A DNA stretch of 64,000 nt from Thermodesulfobacteriota bacterium. GTDB taxonomy: Bacteria > Desulfobacterota > UBA8473. The position numbers and the translations under genes are program-made. This document shows positions 9,648 to 18,109 of this stretch, one piece after another (the stretch's first letter is position 1; every line of letters begins with the position of its first letter). A model generated the notes under the pieces. It saw only the letters and a list, made by a program, of their open reading frames with translations, made no database searches and was not told where the DNA came from. The DNA lies in NCBI GenBank assembly GCA_040757775.1, contig JBFLWQ010000015.1, forward strand, positions 1-64,000, written 5' to 3'.

Positions 9648-10427
9648 AATGTTGAAGTAATATACAGTAATGTAATTCTGGTACTAAAAGGGGTTTCCAT
9701 AGAACTTGAAAAGGGGAAGATCATTGCCCTTCTCGGCGCCAATGGAGCTGGAAAAACCACGACCCTGAAAGCGATATCCGGGTTGCTTCATACAGAATTG
9801 GGTGAGGTAACCGATGGGAGTATCGAGTTCAATAACTCCAGGATAGACAGGATGCCCCCGGAAAAGATAGCAAAAATGGGCATTCTGCAAGTGATGGAAG
9901 GACGACAGATACTGGAACATTTCACTGTAGAGGAGGAACTGAAAGTCGGTTTTTATGCTATGGGAGATGGAAGGAGTTTGAGCAGAGATCTGGATATGGT
10001 CTATAATTATTTTCCCAGGTTAAAGGATCTGAAAGATAATACAAGCGGTTTTCTTTCCGGCGGTGAACAGCAGATGCTGGTAATTGGGCGTGCCTTGATA
10101 GCCCATCCAAAGGTGATACTTCTGGATGAGCCGTCTTTAGGATTGAGCCCTATGCTTGTACGTGAGATATTTGAGATAATAAAGAGAATAAATGCTGAGG
10201 AGAAGACTTCTATGCTTCTGGTTGAGCAGAATGCGGTGGCTGCTCTATCCATTGCTGATCATGGTTATGTTATGGAAAATGGGAGAATAGTCCTCGATGG
10301 ACCTGCGGATAGATTAAAAGAGAATGAAGATATAAAAGAGTTCTATCTTGGGTTGACAGAGCTTGGAGAGAGGAAGAGTTATAGAGAGGTAAAGCACTAC
10401 AGGCGAAGAAAGAGATGGCTCTCTTGA
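9633..10427 (+). CDS. livF: LIV-type ABC transporter ATPase (LivF)
   Basis: A 264-residue ABC ATPase with Walker A GANGAGKTT near residue 34, signature FLSGGEQQMLVIGRAL, Walker B VILLDEPSLGLSP and switch His/Gln region LLVEQN. It is distinguished from LivG by the shorter Q-loop region and the VEQN motif. A basic, non-conserved C-terminal tail (RKSYREVKHYRRRKRWLS) extends beyond the usual LivF end. The ATG at 9633 follows GAAGGTG. It completes the transporter encoded from 830 onward, and lies 53 bases upstream of the glycyl radical enzyme, so co-transcription is likely. Confidence 0.87.
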   Translation: MLLLNNVEVIYSNVILVLKGVSIELEKGKIIALLGANGAGKTTTLKAISGLLHTELGEVTDGSIEFNNSRIDRMPPEKIAKMGILQVMEGRQILEHFTVEEELKVGFYAMGDGRSLSRDLDMVYNYFPRLKDLKDNTSGFLSGGEQQMLVIGRALIAHPKVILLDEPSLGLSPMLVREIFEIIKRINAEEKTSMLLVEQNAVAALSIADHGYVMENGRIVLDGPADRLKENEDIKEFYLGLTELGERKSYREVKHYRRRKRWLS

Positions 10428-10480
10428 GCGGGAATTCAATTTAGTTATATTTAGAAGAGCTTTAATAGGGAGGTATAGAT

Positions 10481-12901
10481 ATGAATGCCCGAACTCAAAT
10501 GTTAAAGGACAGCTTAATTATCAAGACGCACAGGAATGTAGCCCGGGGTTATGAGAGGGAGGAAGAGGGAATACCTTTCAGGCCTGGGATGGAGGTAAAG
10601 CTCTGCCTTGAGCGTACCAGGTTGCTCACCGATACGTATAAGGAAACTGAGGGCGAACCAATGGTCGTAAGGAGAGCAAAAGGTCTTGCAAGGATACTCG
10701 GGGGGATGACTGTGTATATACAACCCCAGGAGCTTATAGTAGGGAATTTTGCCAGTAGACCAGAATGTGTAACCCATTACCCTGATCTTCAGTGGAGGTG
10801 GCTTGACAAGGCTATTAATAATGGGTATCGGGATATACTCAGTGATGAGGAGAAAGACGAGCTGAAGGAGATCCATAAGTATTGGAAAACAAGGGCAGTT
10901 CATGGTATGGAGAGGGATCTTCTTCCTGAGGATGTAAGACCGTATTGGTCATTCAATGGGGCTCTATACTGGGCGTATCAGTGGGCTATGGCCACCCCGA
11001 ATTATGAGAAGGTATTTCGGGTAGGTATTAAGGGGATAAGAGAGGAAACAGAAGCTAAGTTAAGAGAGGTAGAGAAGTCTTTTTCCAATAATCGCATTGG
11101 GAGCAAGGAATACATTGAGAAGAAGAGATTCCTGGAGGCAGTAATCATAACGTTAGATGCCTTTACTAGGTGGGCGAGGAGATATTCAGGGCTGGCGAGG
11201 GACATAGCTCGGGCTGAGGAAGATGCCCGGAGAAAGGGAGAGTTAGAAGAGATAGGCGGAATCTGCAGTTGGGTATCTGAGAATCCACCGAGGAATTTTC
11301 ATGAGGCATTGCAGCTTTTCTGGTTTATACATTTAATAGTTGATTATATAGAAGTGCCCCTGGTTGGTTGTGGGATCAGGTTTGATGTCGCGTTCAATCC
11401 GTTTTATGAAAAGGATGTGAGGGAAGGTAGGATTACCCGGGAAGGGGCTCAGGAACTTACAGAATGTTTATGGCTCAAGTTTCAGGAGACTGGATTTCTT
11501 CATCCGCCCATATGGTCTGGTGCAGGCGGAGGGGGTTTAGGTTGGCAGACTTTGACCATAGGTGGAGTGGATTCTGATGGTAATGATGTGACAAATGATA
11601 TGACTTATATAGTTTTGGATGCTATTAAATCGACTCGCACTATACAGCCTCCTCTTGCTTTAAGGTGGCATGAAAAGATACCCAGGGAGCTGGTTCTCAA
11701 GGCGATTGATGTTATAAGTACGGGTGTAGCCCAGCCTGCGATATTTAATGATAAGGCTGTTATTCCCAGGTATACGGAAAGGGGTGTTTCTTTGGAGGAG
11801 GCTCGTAGCTATTCTATCAACAACTGTATGTTACCTATAATCCCTGGCAAGAATATTACTACCCGTACTCAGGCAGGGGGTCTCCTATTTCTGCCGAAGT
11901 GTCTCGAATTGGCACTTAATCGAGGCAGGGATATGAAGACAGGGCAGTTGATAAGCTGTGAGACTCCTGATCCTGCTACATTTACATCTATTGAAGAGAT
12001 AAGAGATGCTGTTTTGAAGCATTACAGTTTTTACTGTGACAAGGCTTTTCGGATCAGCGATATGGCAGATGCCCTTTATGAGGAGTATTTACCCCGTCCT
12101 TTCCTGTCGGCTTTTCTGGATGGGTGCATAGAGAAGGCAGAGGATTCGGGGAAGTGGAATTACATACCATGGAAAACTCTGGGGGTTCTTGGGGGGATAA
12201 ATGTAGTAGACTCGCTGGCGGCGATTAGGAAGTTTGTTTTTGAAGAGAAGATGCTGACGATGGCAGAATTGGTCAATATCCTCAAGAATAATTGGGAAGG
12301 GAAAGAAGACGTTCGTATGATGTTTTTGAATGATGCTCCGAAGTTTGGTAATGATGATGATTCCGTTGATTTGATTGCAAGGGATCTGTATTACAGGATA
12401 GCGGAGGAGACGAAGAAGTTCAGTACCTACTATGGGACCGCAGGTTTTGTAGATGGTAGTGTGGCTTCGGCGCCTTATTCTTTTGCTGTAGCTACCTGGG
12501 CTACTCCTGATGGGAGGAAGGCGGGGGATTCTTTTCATGATGGGAGCATATCTCCTGAGACCGGGATGGACAAGAAAGGACCTACCGCTGCTCTCAAGTC
12601 AATTTCGAAGGTAGATCCGGTAAAGTCATGGAACCATCTTTATAATCAATCATTCATGCCCCAGTTCTTAAAGGGGGATAATGCGAATGTTTTTGCAGAT
12701 TATCTCAATACATGGGGTGATTTAGGTATTCACCACATACAATTTACTGCTGTTGGTAAAGATACGATGTTAGATGCTCAGGTGCATCCGGAGAAGCATT
12801 CTGACTTAATAGTGAGGGTATGTGGATATTCTGCTTACTTTGTGGATTTAAGCAAGGGATTACAGAATGAGATAATAAAGAGAACCGAGCAGTGCTTTTA
12901 G
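10481..12901 (+). CDS. Glycyl radical enzyme of unassigned specificity (PFL-like family)
   Basis: An 806-residue glycyl radical enzyme. The glycine loop near the C-terminus is RVCGYSAYF, with the radical glycine at residue 782, 24 residues from the end. The active-site cysteine is Cys449 in NNCMLPIIPG. In the dehydratase/lyase clade (CutC, glycerol dehydratase) the loop reads CVEP with a catalytic Glu two residues after the Cys; here that position is Leu, so such chemistry is unlikely. X-succinate synthases also lack this Glu, but their small subunits are not encoded here. No radical SAM activase is in the window. RBS GGGAGGTATAG. Position after a transporter/CoA-ligase operon and near an acyl-CoA mutase suggests anaerobic acid or hydrocarbon metabolism (inference). 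Confidence 0.85.
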   Translation: MNARTQMLKDSLIIKTHRNVARGYEREEEGIPFRPGMEVKLCLERTRLLTDTYKETEGEPMVVRRAKGLARILGGMTVYIQPQELIVGNFASRPECVTHYPDLQWRWLDKAINNGYRDILSDEEKDELKEIHKYWKTRAVHGMERDLLPEDVRPYWSFNGALYWAYQWAMATPNYEKVFRVGIKGIREETEAKLREVEKSFSNNRIGSKEYIEKKRFLEAVIITLDAFTRWARRYSGLARDIARAEEDARRKGELEEIGGICSWVSENPPRNFHEALQLFWFIHLIVDYIEVPLVGCGIRFDVAFNPFYEKDVREGRITREGAQELTECLWLKFQETGFLHPPIWSGAGGGGLGWQTLTIGGVDSDGNDVTNDMTYIVLDAIKSTRTIQPPLALRWHEKIPRELVLKAIDVISTGVAQPAIFNDKAVIPRYTERGVSLEEARSYSINNCMLPIIPGKNITTRTQAGGLLFLPKCLELALNRGRDMKTGQLISCETPDPATFTSIEEIRDAVLKHYSFYCDKAFRISDMADALYEEYLPRPFLSAFLDGCIEKAEDSGKWNYIPWKTLGVLGGINVVDSLAAIRKFVFEEKMLTMAELVNILKNNWEGKEDVRMMFLNDAPKFGNDDDSVDLIARDLYYRIAEETKKFSTYYGTAGFVDGSVASAPYSFAVATWATPDGRKAGDSFHDGSISPETGMDKKGPTAALKSISKVDPVKSWNHLYNQSFMPQFLKGDNANVFADYLNTWGDLGIHHIQFTAVGKDTMLDAQVHPEKHSDLIVRVCGYSAYFVDLSKGLQNEIIKRTEQCF

Positions 12902-12944
12902 TACCTCTTGAAAAATCCACGCTCTGTAACGGTGTTTTATTTCA

Positions 12945-14063
12945 TTAAACCATGTGATGGTGCCTGTTTGGGGAAGAGTTGGAGTTGGAGGAAACCGCTG
13001 ACTTTGTGGGGAAGGAAACACGAAATGTGGAGCCTTCTCTTGGATGAGAGGAAAAGGTTATCTGTCCACCGAGTTCGTCGACTATTTTTTTGGTTACCAG
13101 CAATCCCAGACCGGTACCGTAGCGTTCCTTGGTGGATAAGATCTCGGTGAATACATAATTTTTCCATTCCTCGGGTAGTCCCGGGCCGTTGTCAGAGACC
13201 TCGAAGATCGCTATCGGTCCCTTGTGGTCGGTTCTGATTACTACCCGATGTTCTCGCCGGTTCAGGTCGAACTTACAGGCTTCCAGGGCATTGTGGACGA
13301 GATTGCTTATAATTGTATGAAGGTCCTCAGAGTTAAGCGGTATATGACCCATCTGTGGATCAATATCTACATTTAGTTGAATTCTTTCCAGTGCAGCGGT
13401 TTCGTGAAAGAGATCAAAGACTTCCAGAACTACTTGATTCGGTTCGATAACACTAATCTTATGCTCCCGTTTTTTTGCGCAGTAGAGTATATCCTTCACC
13501 AGATTGGAAATTCGGGCTACGTTACGCTGCACGATGTCCCAGCCTTTTAAGGTTTCCCCATAGTCTCTATTCCTCAACCCCGAATTCACCACGTAAATTC
13601 CCCCATCCAGACCGGTCAGGATGTTCTTGATGCCATGAGCCATTGTTGCAACCGTATGCCCCATCATGGTTAACTCAGTTTGCAGGCGTTTTACCGGGGT
13701 TATGTTGGTGGACATCTCCATTACCGCAACAATTGTCCCCTGCTCATTTCGTATAGGACTGGTGTAAACGATTACAAATGCCTCCTTACCTTCACGGGTG
13801 ATTACCTGCTCTTCGCTGGAATGGACCTGGCCGTCGGCGAATGTCTTAGCCACTGGACATTCAGGACAAGGGTCAGTTTTTCTTTTATAGACACTGTAGC
13901 AGAGTTCTCCTACACGGTCGCCAAAGTCCTCTCTAAAAAGCTCGTTGGTCTGGATAATGCGCAGTTCAGGATTTTGTACTGAGATATAGCAGGGGACTTT
14001 TTGGAAGAGTTGGCGATAATCGTGTTGGGTCGGCTCCCAACCGTCGATGCTGATTCGGTCCAC
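12945..14063 (-). CDS. PAS-domain sensor histidine kinase
   Basis: A 372-residue soluble kinase with no membrane segment. An N-terminal PAS domain (about 15-125) holds a cysteine pair in DPCPECPVAKTF. The HisKA-type helix has the phosphoacceptor His143 in MAHGIKN, and the HATPase domain shows the N box (LVHNALEA), G1 box (DNGPGLP) and G2 box (GTGLGLLVTKK). It starts at GTG 14063, preceded by GAGGAG. The PAS Cys motif and the AHGIKN...GG(I/M)YVVNSG region are shared with the kinase at 31989-34244, so the two are paralogues. It is the last gene of the - strand operon from the sigma54 activator, and probably phosphorylates the response regulator just upstream. Ligand or redox signal unknown. Confidence 0.85.
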   Translation of the reverse strand: MDRISIDGWEPTQHDYRQLFQKVPCYISVQNPELRIIQTNELFREDFGDRVGELCYSVYKRKTDPCPECPVAKTFADGQVHSSEEQVITREGKEAFVIVYTSPIRNEQGTIVAVMEMSTNITPVKRLQTELTMMGHTVATMAHGIKNILTGLDGGIYVVNSGLRNRDYGETLKGWDIVQRNVARISNLVKDILYCAKKREHKISVIEPNQVVLEVFDLFHETAALERIQLNVDIDPQMGHIPLNSEDLHTIISNLVHNALEACKFDLNRREHRVVIRTDHKGPIAIFEVSDNGPGLPEEWKNYVFTEILSTKERYGTGLGLLVTKKIVDELGGQITFSSHPREGSTFRVSFPTKSAVSSNSNSSPNRHHHMV

Positions 14064-14093
14064 GTTCTCTCCTCACCCAAATTTGTTGAAGTT

Positions 14094-14468
14094 TTATTTA
14101 ACGCAAGCTTCAACCTTACTCAGTAGGTCTTCGGTAGAGAATGGTTTCTCGACAAACTCCTGGGGCTTTGGTAGTCCGCCGCGTTCGCGGGCAAAAAAAT
14201 CTTTATACGCAGTAACGCCAGAAAGAATAATCACAGGAATATCACTGTATATTTCGCTCTTTTTCAGGTTGCGATAGAATCCCACGCCGCTCTGGTTTGG
14301 CATTATGATGTCCAGGATGACTACGTTGGGACCAAATTCCTTGACTTTGCGAAACGCATCCTCTCCATCCTCCGCCATCTCTGTTTTGTAACCGTTATTG
14401 CTTAGCAGAGAATTTAGATATGTCCTTACATCTTCTTCATCATCCACAATCAAAACTTTTTTTGCCAT
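14094..14468 (-). CDS. Single-domain response regulator (DivK/CheY-like)
   Basis: A 124-residue receiver domain without output domain: acidic pocket DDEED, phosphoacceptor Asp53 in LDIIMP, conserved Thr/Ser position in ILSGV, and Lys in FVEKPFS. I chose ATG 14468 because of the strong GGAGGGGGAAAA RBS and the canonical MAKKVLIVDD start; an upstream extension to 14555 would run through an inverted repeat. It closely resembles the regulator at 22553-22942. It probably relays phosphate from the adjacent kinase; output by protein interaction is inferred from the absence of a DNA-binding domain. Confidence 0.85.
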   Translation of the reverse strand: MAKKVLIVDDEEDVRTYLNSLLSNNGYKTEMAEDGEDAFRKVKEFGPNVVILDIIMPNQSGVGFYRNLKKSEIYSDIPVIILSGVTAYKDFFARERGGLPKPQEFVEKPFSTEDLLSKVEACVK

Positions 14469-14498
14469 TTTTCCCCCTCCTTTTTCCCCTGAAAGGTT

Positions 14499-14578
14499 GA
14501 TGACTTTGTAAAAAGTCCATCTGCCCGCCTCTGGCAAATTACTTTGCCATCCCAATTTTGACTTTTTACAAGTCCATC
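14499..14578. repeat. 80-bp nested inverted repeat between response regulator and HEAT gene
   Basis: Outer arms 14499-14517 and 14560-14578 are complementary with one slipped base (the shared core is ACTTNGTAAAAAGTC). A perfect inner hairpin, TGGCAAA-TTAC-TTTGCCA, sits at 14532-14549. It lies inside the - strand operon, so it is probably transcribed and could fold as an mRNA cruciform. A related core CTTTTTACAAG occurs at 35977-35987. It is either a small mobile-repeat remnant or an RNA stability/attenuation element. Confidence 0.6.
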
Positions 14579-14583
14579 AGGAT

Positions 14584-15213
14584 TTATAGTGGACAATTTG
14601 TTTGTCTTCCAGAACTCCTGATCCTTGCCAATGCTTCCCGTGCCTTCTCTTTTACTTCTGGTGGCTGGCTATTGTCTTCAGCTATTTTCTCCAGAGCAAT
14701 CGTCACATCCTTGTTGTCTGTGCTACTTATCAGTCCCAGAGACCTTGTGGCTGAGATACGTACGTCAATCTCGTTATCGGTTAAACAGGTGATGAGAGGA
14801 CTGCATGCGCCTCTTGCCCCGACCCCGATTTCTCCCAGAACCCAGGCCACACTAGCTCGAACATACCAAACAGAATCGGATAGGGCTGCTGTAAGGGCTG
14901 TTACCGCCGGAGCTGCCTTCGACCCTAACTCGCCGATGGTAAAAGCTACATACTCTCTGACATCCTCGTGTTCATCCTTAAGCATTGGTACAATCTTCTC
15001 TATAATTATATCCGATTCTAATCTAATATCCCGTAAGCTCTGCAGTGCGGCCAAGCGGACAAACCAGACGCTGTCTTTCAAGGCATCAACCAAAGCATCA
15101 TAAACCACGGGGCTGCCGGCTCCAACATCTCTGAGAGTCCGGGCAGCGGCAAAGCGTATATGACAGTCGTCGTCTTTCATGTCGCGGATTAGCTGGGCTA
15201 TCGCCTTCTTCAT
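14584..15213 (-). CDS. HEAT-repeat protein
   Basis: A 209-residue protein built of about six HEAT/PBS-lyase-type repeats of some 31 residues, with recurring patterns such as DxxxxVRxxAAxALGEIG (e.g. DSVWFVRLAALQSLRDI and DSVWYVRASVAWVLGEIG). No enzyme motif or signal peptide. HEAT repeats give protein-protein interaction surfaces. It sits between the universal stress protein and the response regulator of a redox/signalling operon, so a scaffold role in that signalling chain is a reasonable inference. The start ATG 15213 has only a weak RBS. Confidence 0.8.
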   Translation of the reverse strand: MKKAIAQLIRDMKDDDCHIRFAAARTLRDVGAGSPVVYDALVDALKDSVWFVRLAALQSLRDIRLESDIIIEKIVPMLKDEHEDVREYVAFTIGELGSKAAPAVTALTAALSDSVWYVRASVAWVLGEIGVGARGACSPLITCLTDNEIDVRISATRSLGLISSTDNKDVTIALEKIAEDNSQPPEVKEKAREALARIRSSGRQTNCPL

Positions 15214-15250
15214 GAATATTGAGACCCTTTATCGACTGCCAGATAGCTGC

Positions 15251-15778
15251 TTAACCCTCTATGAGACTCCATTCCCCTTCCTTAATGCCCAATTGGTCCA
15301 CAATGTCAGCTGCTAATCTGTTGAGGTGGAAGGAGTTAGGCTTATCCGGGCCCACCATGACAACCGAAGTCCTGAAATTAGAAGCGAATCGCTCAATAAC
15401 CTGGCCTCCAAAGTCTGCGCCCCGATCAAGGTATCCCATTACAAGGAGGTCATACTCTCTCCGGCGGAGACAACGGGCCAGTTCAGCCCCTTCGTTGCCT
15501 TCACAGAGTCGAAAGCCGACCTTAACAAAATCTCCTAGCTTTGACTCATAGTATTCGCGGAGCTCCAACTCCTTTTTGACCTGAAATTCATCTGTTACCC
15601 GAACCACTTCTTGCTTTTTGCTATCTGCGTAAACTATCTCCCTGCGGAACCGGAAAGGTGACTCCAGCCAGTGAAATATGTTGAGTTGGATATCTTTCTT
15701 GCTGGCCAACCCAAAAGCGTAATCAAATGCCCAGTCACCCTGACGGGAGTAATGCGAACAAAGTCCAATTGCTTCCAT
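15251..15778 (-). CDS. Universal stress protein (UspA family)
   Basis: A 175-residue single Usp domain. The start MEAIGLCSHYSRQGDWAFDYA matches the first strand and helix of the fold. The region YDLLVMGYLDRGADFGGQVIERFASNFRTSVVMVGP corresponds to the nucleotide-binding segment, although the usual GxxGxxxxxxGS(T/V) is degenerate, so ATP binding is uncertain. An RBS-like AGAGGGG precedes ATG 15778. It is co-directional with the TmcB-like gene upstream (22-base gap). From memory, Tmc operons of Desulfovibrio also contain Usp, response regulator and kinase genes, which fits this context. Confidence 0.8.
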   Translation of the reverse strand: MEAIGLCSHYSRQGDWAFDYAFGLASKKDIQLNIFHWLESPFRFRREIVYADSKKQEVVRVTDEFQVKKELELREYYESKLGDFVKVGFRLCEGNEGAELARCLRRREYDLLVMGYLDRGADFGGQVIERFASNFRTSVVMVGPDKPNSFHLNRLAADIVDQLGIKEGEWSLIEG

Positions 15779-15800
15779 GTGTTATACCCCTCTAAATTAT

Positions 15801-17234
15801 TTACTTTTTCTCATTCTTTTCTGGAATAACCAAAGCTTCTGCCACCAAGTCTAATATCTGTACTATCTTCATGTCAAGTTTATAATGCTTGATCAAGTCA
15901 CTCAGACCATCAACGCAGTTGTGACAACTAGTGCAGACGAGCTTGGCACCTGTCGCTATCAGTTGATCTGCCTTAATCTTTGCCACCTCCATCCTGAGGG
16001 GTTTATACTCAACCATCGACAGTGCCCCACCGCCGCCGGTACAGCAAAAGTTGTCCGACCTGTTAGGATACATCTCCCGAAAATCAGTACAGACCCGCTC
16101 CAATATCCAACGAGGTTCCTCGGTAAGGTCGCCGGAACGAGCCAGGTTACACGAATCATGATAGGTGACAGGCAGAGGATTCCGCGACGGGTCTACCTTT
16201 ATTAGCCCCCGATTTATATAACGAATCAAAGTAATCATAATGGACTCACTGGGAATATCCTGCTTATATTTGGCCCAGTTGTAGCCTTCCCAACGGCTAG
16301 ATCGGTATCCATGACCGCACTCAGAGATGACGATCCGTTTAACCTTTAGTCGCCTGGCTGCCTCGTAAAGGTTCTTGGCTATATAGCCACCCAGCTTGTC
16401 ATCACCGGAGAAAAGTCCAAAGTTAGTCTGGTCCCAGCCGAAGCTTGGCATGGTCCAGCTTTCTCCGGCTATATGGAATATCTTGCAAGCGTAGCCGATG
16501 GAGCGAGGATCGTACTTGATCTCACGAGGGTTAACGGTATACATGAAATCGCAATCTTCTTTATCTATTGAAATTTTGAAACTGGGGTCGTCTAATTCAG
16601 CCTGGACTTCCTCCTGCTGCCATTCAAGAGTTTCAATGTAATCCTCCTGTGAAACCCCCATCTGGTTGCCAGTTTCCCATGAGTCCTTATCCACTACGAA
16701 GACTCCCTCGGGCACAATCCCGAGTTCTGTAAGAAGCCCGCGGGTGAGTCGAACAAGGACTGCTGTATCCACGCCCATCGGGCAGTTGAGGGTGCAACGC
16801 CTGCAACCGGTACAGGTTCCAAAGACAATATTTTTGAGACGGTTCAGGTCTTCATCATTCTTTGGGGTTTTCGCATGTACCCACCAGGGGAAAACGCGGC
16901 CAGCCCAGTCAATATGCCTTTTAAAGATTTGTCTGATCTGGTCGGCCTTGTAAGCTGGAGTCATAGTTGGGTCGTGAGGCCGGGCTAACGCATAATGGCA
17001 TGAGTCGGAACACATGCCGCAATGCACACAACCTACCAATGAACTCACTGTCTGCCGACTCAGCCTGTTCTTCAGCATCTCCAGCAGGTTCTTTACATTG
17101 TCCCTGTTAGGGTCATAGACCTTTACTTTTCCTTCGACCACCGCAGGAGATTTTTGTTCTAAAGCCTTTTTCTGCTCTTTTAAATCCAGGGGTAAATTAA
17201 CTACATCGGAAATATTTATGGTTTTATCGCTCAA
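15801..17234 (-). CDS. TmcB/HdrD-like iron-sulfur electron-transfer protein
   Basis: A 477-residue protein. Two 4Fe-4S clusters are bound by CVHCGMCSDSCHYALARP and CTGCRRCTLNCPMG. Two CCG domains follow: one with CGHG and a degenerate cysteine pattern plus DSCNLARSG and FCCTGGGGAL, and a terminal CTSCHNC. These are the features of HdrD/DsrK/TmcB, which carry electrons between a membrane cytochrome b and a cytoplasmic partner. The gene is directly downstream of a TmcC-like membrane gene, as in Tmc complexes, but no cytochrome c or TmcD gene accompanies it. The donor/acceptor is unknown. The ATG 17234 follows the RBS AAAGGAGA. Confidence 0.85.
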   Translation of the reverse strand: MSDKTINISDVVNLPLDLKEQKKALEQKSPAVVEGKVKVYDPNRDNVKNLLEMLKNRLSRQTVSSLVGCVHCGMCSDSCHYALARPHDPTMTPAYKADQIRQIFKRHIDWAGRVFPWWVHAKTPKNDEDLNRLKNIVFGTCTGCRRCTLNCPMGVDTAVLVRLTRGLLTELGIVPEGVFVVDKDSWETGNQMGVSQEDYIETLEWQQEEVQAELDDPSFKISIDKEDCDFMYTVNPREIKYDPRSIGYACKIFHIAGESWTMPSFGWDQTNFGLFSGDDKLGGYIAKNLYEAARRLKVKRIVISECGHGYRSSRWEGYNWAKYKQDIPSESIMITLIRYINRGLIKVDPSRNPLPVTYHDSCNLARSGDLTEEPRWILERVCTDFREMYPNRSDNFCCTGGGGALSMVEYKPLRMEVAKIKADQLIATGAKLVCTSCHNCVDGLSDLIKHYKLDMKIVQILDLVAEALVIPEKNEKK

Positions 17235-17273
17235 TTATATTCTCCTTTCCAAGGCTTGTTGTATTTGGGTATG

Positions 17274-17954
17274 TTATTCCATGCCGGCAGGTTTTTCTCC
17301 ACCCTTTTTACGTGGGAAGACACCTCGATGCCCCATTGTTTTACCAAGGAAATAGCGGGTAAAAGGATAATATAGGTAATGGGAAATCTTGGAAAAGGGC
17401 ACGTAAATCAAGAACAAAGTCGTCATGCCGAAAAAGAGTATCAAAGGCCACTCACTTATCTCATGCTGATTGGGCATGGCGAAAACCCCCGCAGCAAACC
17501 ATGCTGTCAACAACGCCACTGAGAAATAATCATCCGGTGTACTGATAAGACGCATCACAGGACTGGTGATCCGTCGGATGAACCTTATCAATCCCACTGC
17601 AAAGGCAGCACCCATAAAAAGCTGAAAAATACGCACAATAGGTTCTGCCTCAAAGAACTCCGGCCAGTAGGGAAGAATAAAGGTTGCGGTGATTGCCACG
17701 AGTACTCCAAGGTGGAAGATCACAAATTGTACGTAAAAACTCAGATTTTTCCGCGCGCTTTCCATTGCCCAGGGCATAGCAACATTCATCATGGAGTAGG
17801 CTGCCCCTACTCTTGGACTGCCAACAGGGTTAGTAACCTCTTTGCCTGCCTTGAATCTGAACATCCATATCAGCCGTATTGTGTAAACTGTGGCCATGAA
17901 TGCCAATGCCACAATCTGCACCTCATCCTCCAAAATCCGCAGAAATTCGCTCAT
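17274..17954 (-). CDS. TmcC-like membrane cytochrome b subunit
   Basis: A 226-residue integral membrane protein with about five hydrophobic segments, related to nitrate reductase gamma / TmcC / DsrM proteins. Candidate haem-b histidines lie in FVIFHLGV and FSKISHYLYYPFTRYF, the latter a family hallmark. It presumably anchors the TmcB-like protein and exchanges electrons with the quinone pool or periplasmic cytochromes. First structural gene after the sigma54 promoter at 18004-18019. An RBS (GGAGGAG) precedes the ATG. Confidence 0.82.
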   Translation of the reverse strand: MSEFLRILEDEVQIVALAFMATVYTIRLIWMFRFKAGKEVTNPVGSPRVGAAYSMMNVAMPWAMESARKNLSFYVQFVIFHLGVLVAITATFILPYWPEFFEAEPIVRIFQLFMGAAFAVGLIRFIRRITSPVMRLISTPDDYFSVALLTAWFAAGVFAMPNQHEISEWPLILFFGMTTLFLIYVPFSKISHYLYYPFTRYFLGKTMGHRGVFPRKKGGEKPAGME

Positions 17955-18003
17955 TTACTCCTCCGTAAAAATAGTTTTTGAAATGCTTTAAATGGCTAAG
18001 AGC

Positions 18004-18019
18004 CGCAATTTCTATGCCA
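18004..18019 (-). promoter_or_regulatory. Sigma54 promoter upstream of the TmcC/B-like operon
   Basis: On the - strand the sequence reads TGGCATA-GAAA-TTGCG, with the invariant GG and GC separated by exactly ten bases, close to the consensus TGGCAC-N5-TTGC. The start of transcription should lie near 17993, about 40 bases before the ATG at 17954. A sigma54 activator gene lies immediately upstream on the same strand. Confidence 0.75.
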
Positions 18020-18109
18020 GAAATGGTCAAACGATGAAACCCTCTGTTTTCATAGATAAATTGCCATTTTTGGTTTTGGAAAAAGGGGGTAGACAACGGA
18101 AGGAAAGTA

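Noticed and set aside
10481-12901. Calling the glycyl radical enzyme pyruvate formate-lyase or choline lyase
   Set aside because: PFL has two adjacent active-site cysteines and CutC has CVE; neither pattern is present.
12908-13167. Small open frames on both strands at the GRE/kinase junction
   Set aside because: They overlap the kinase C-terminus, lack homology and have no convincing RBS.
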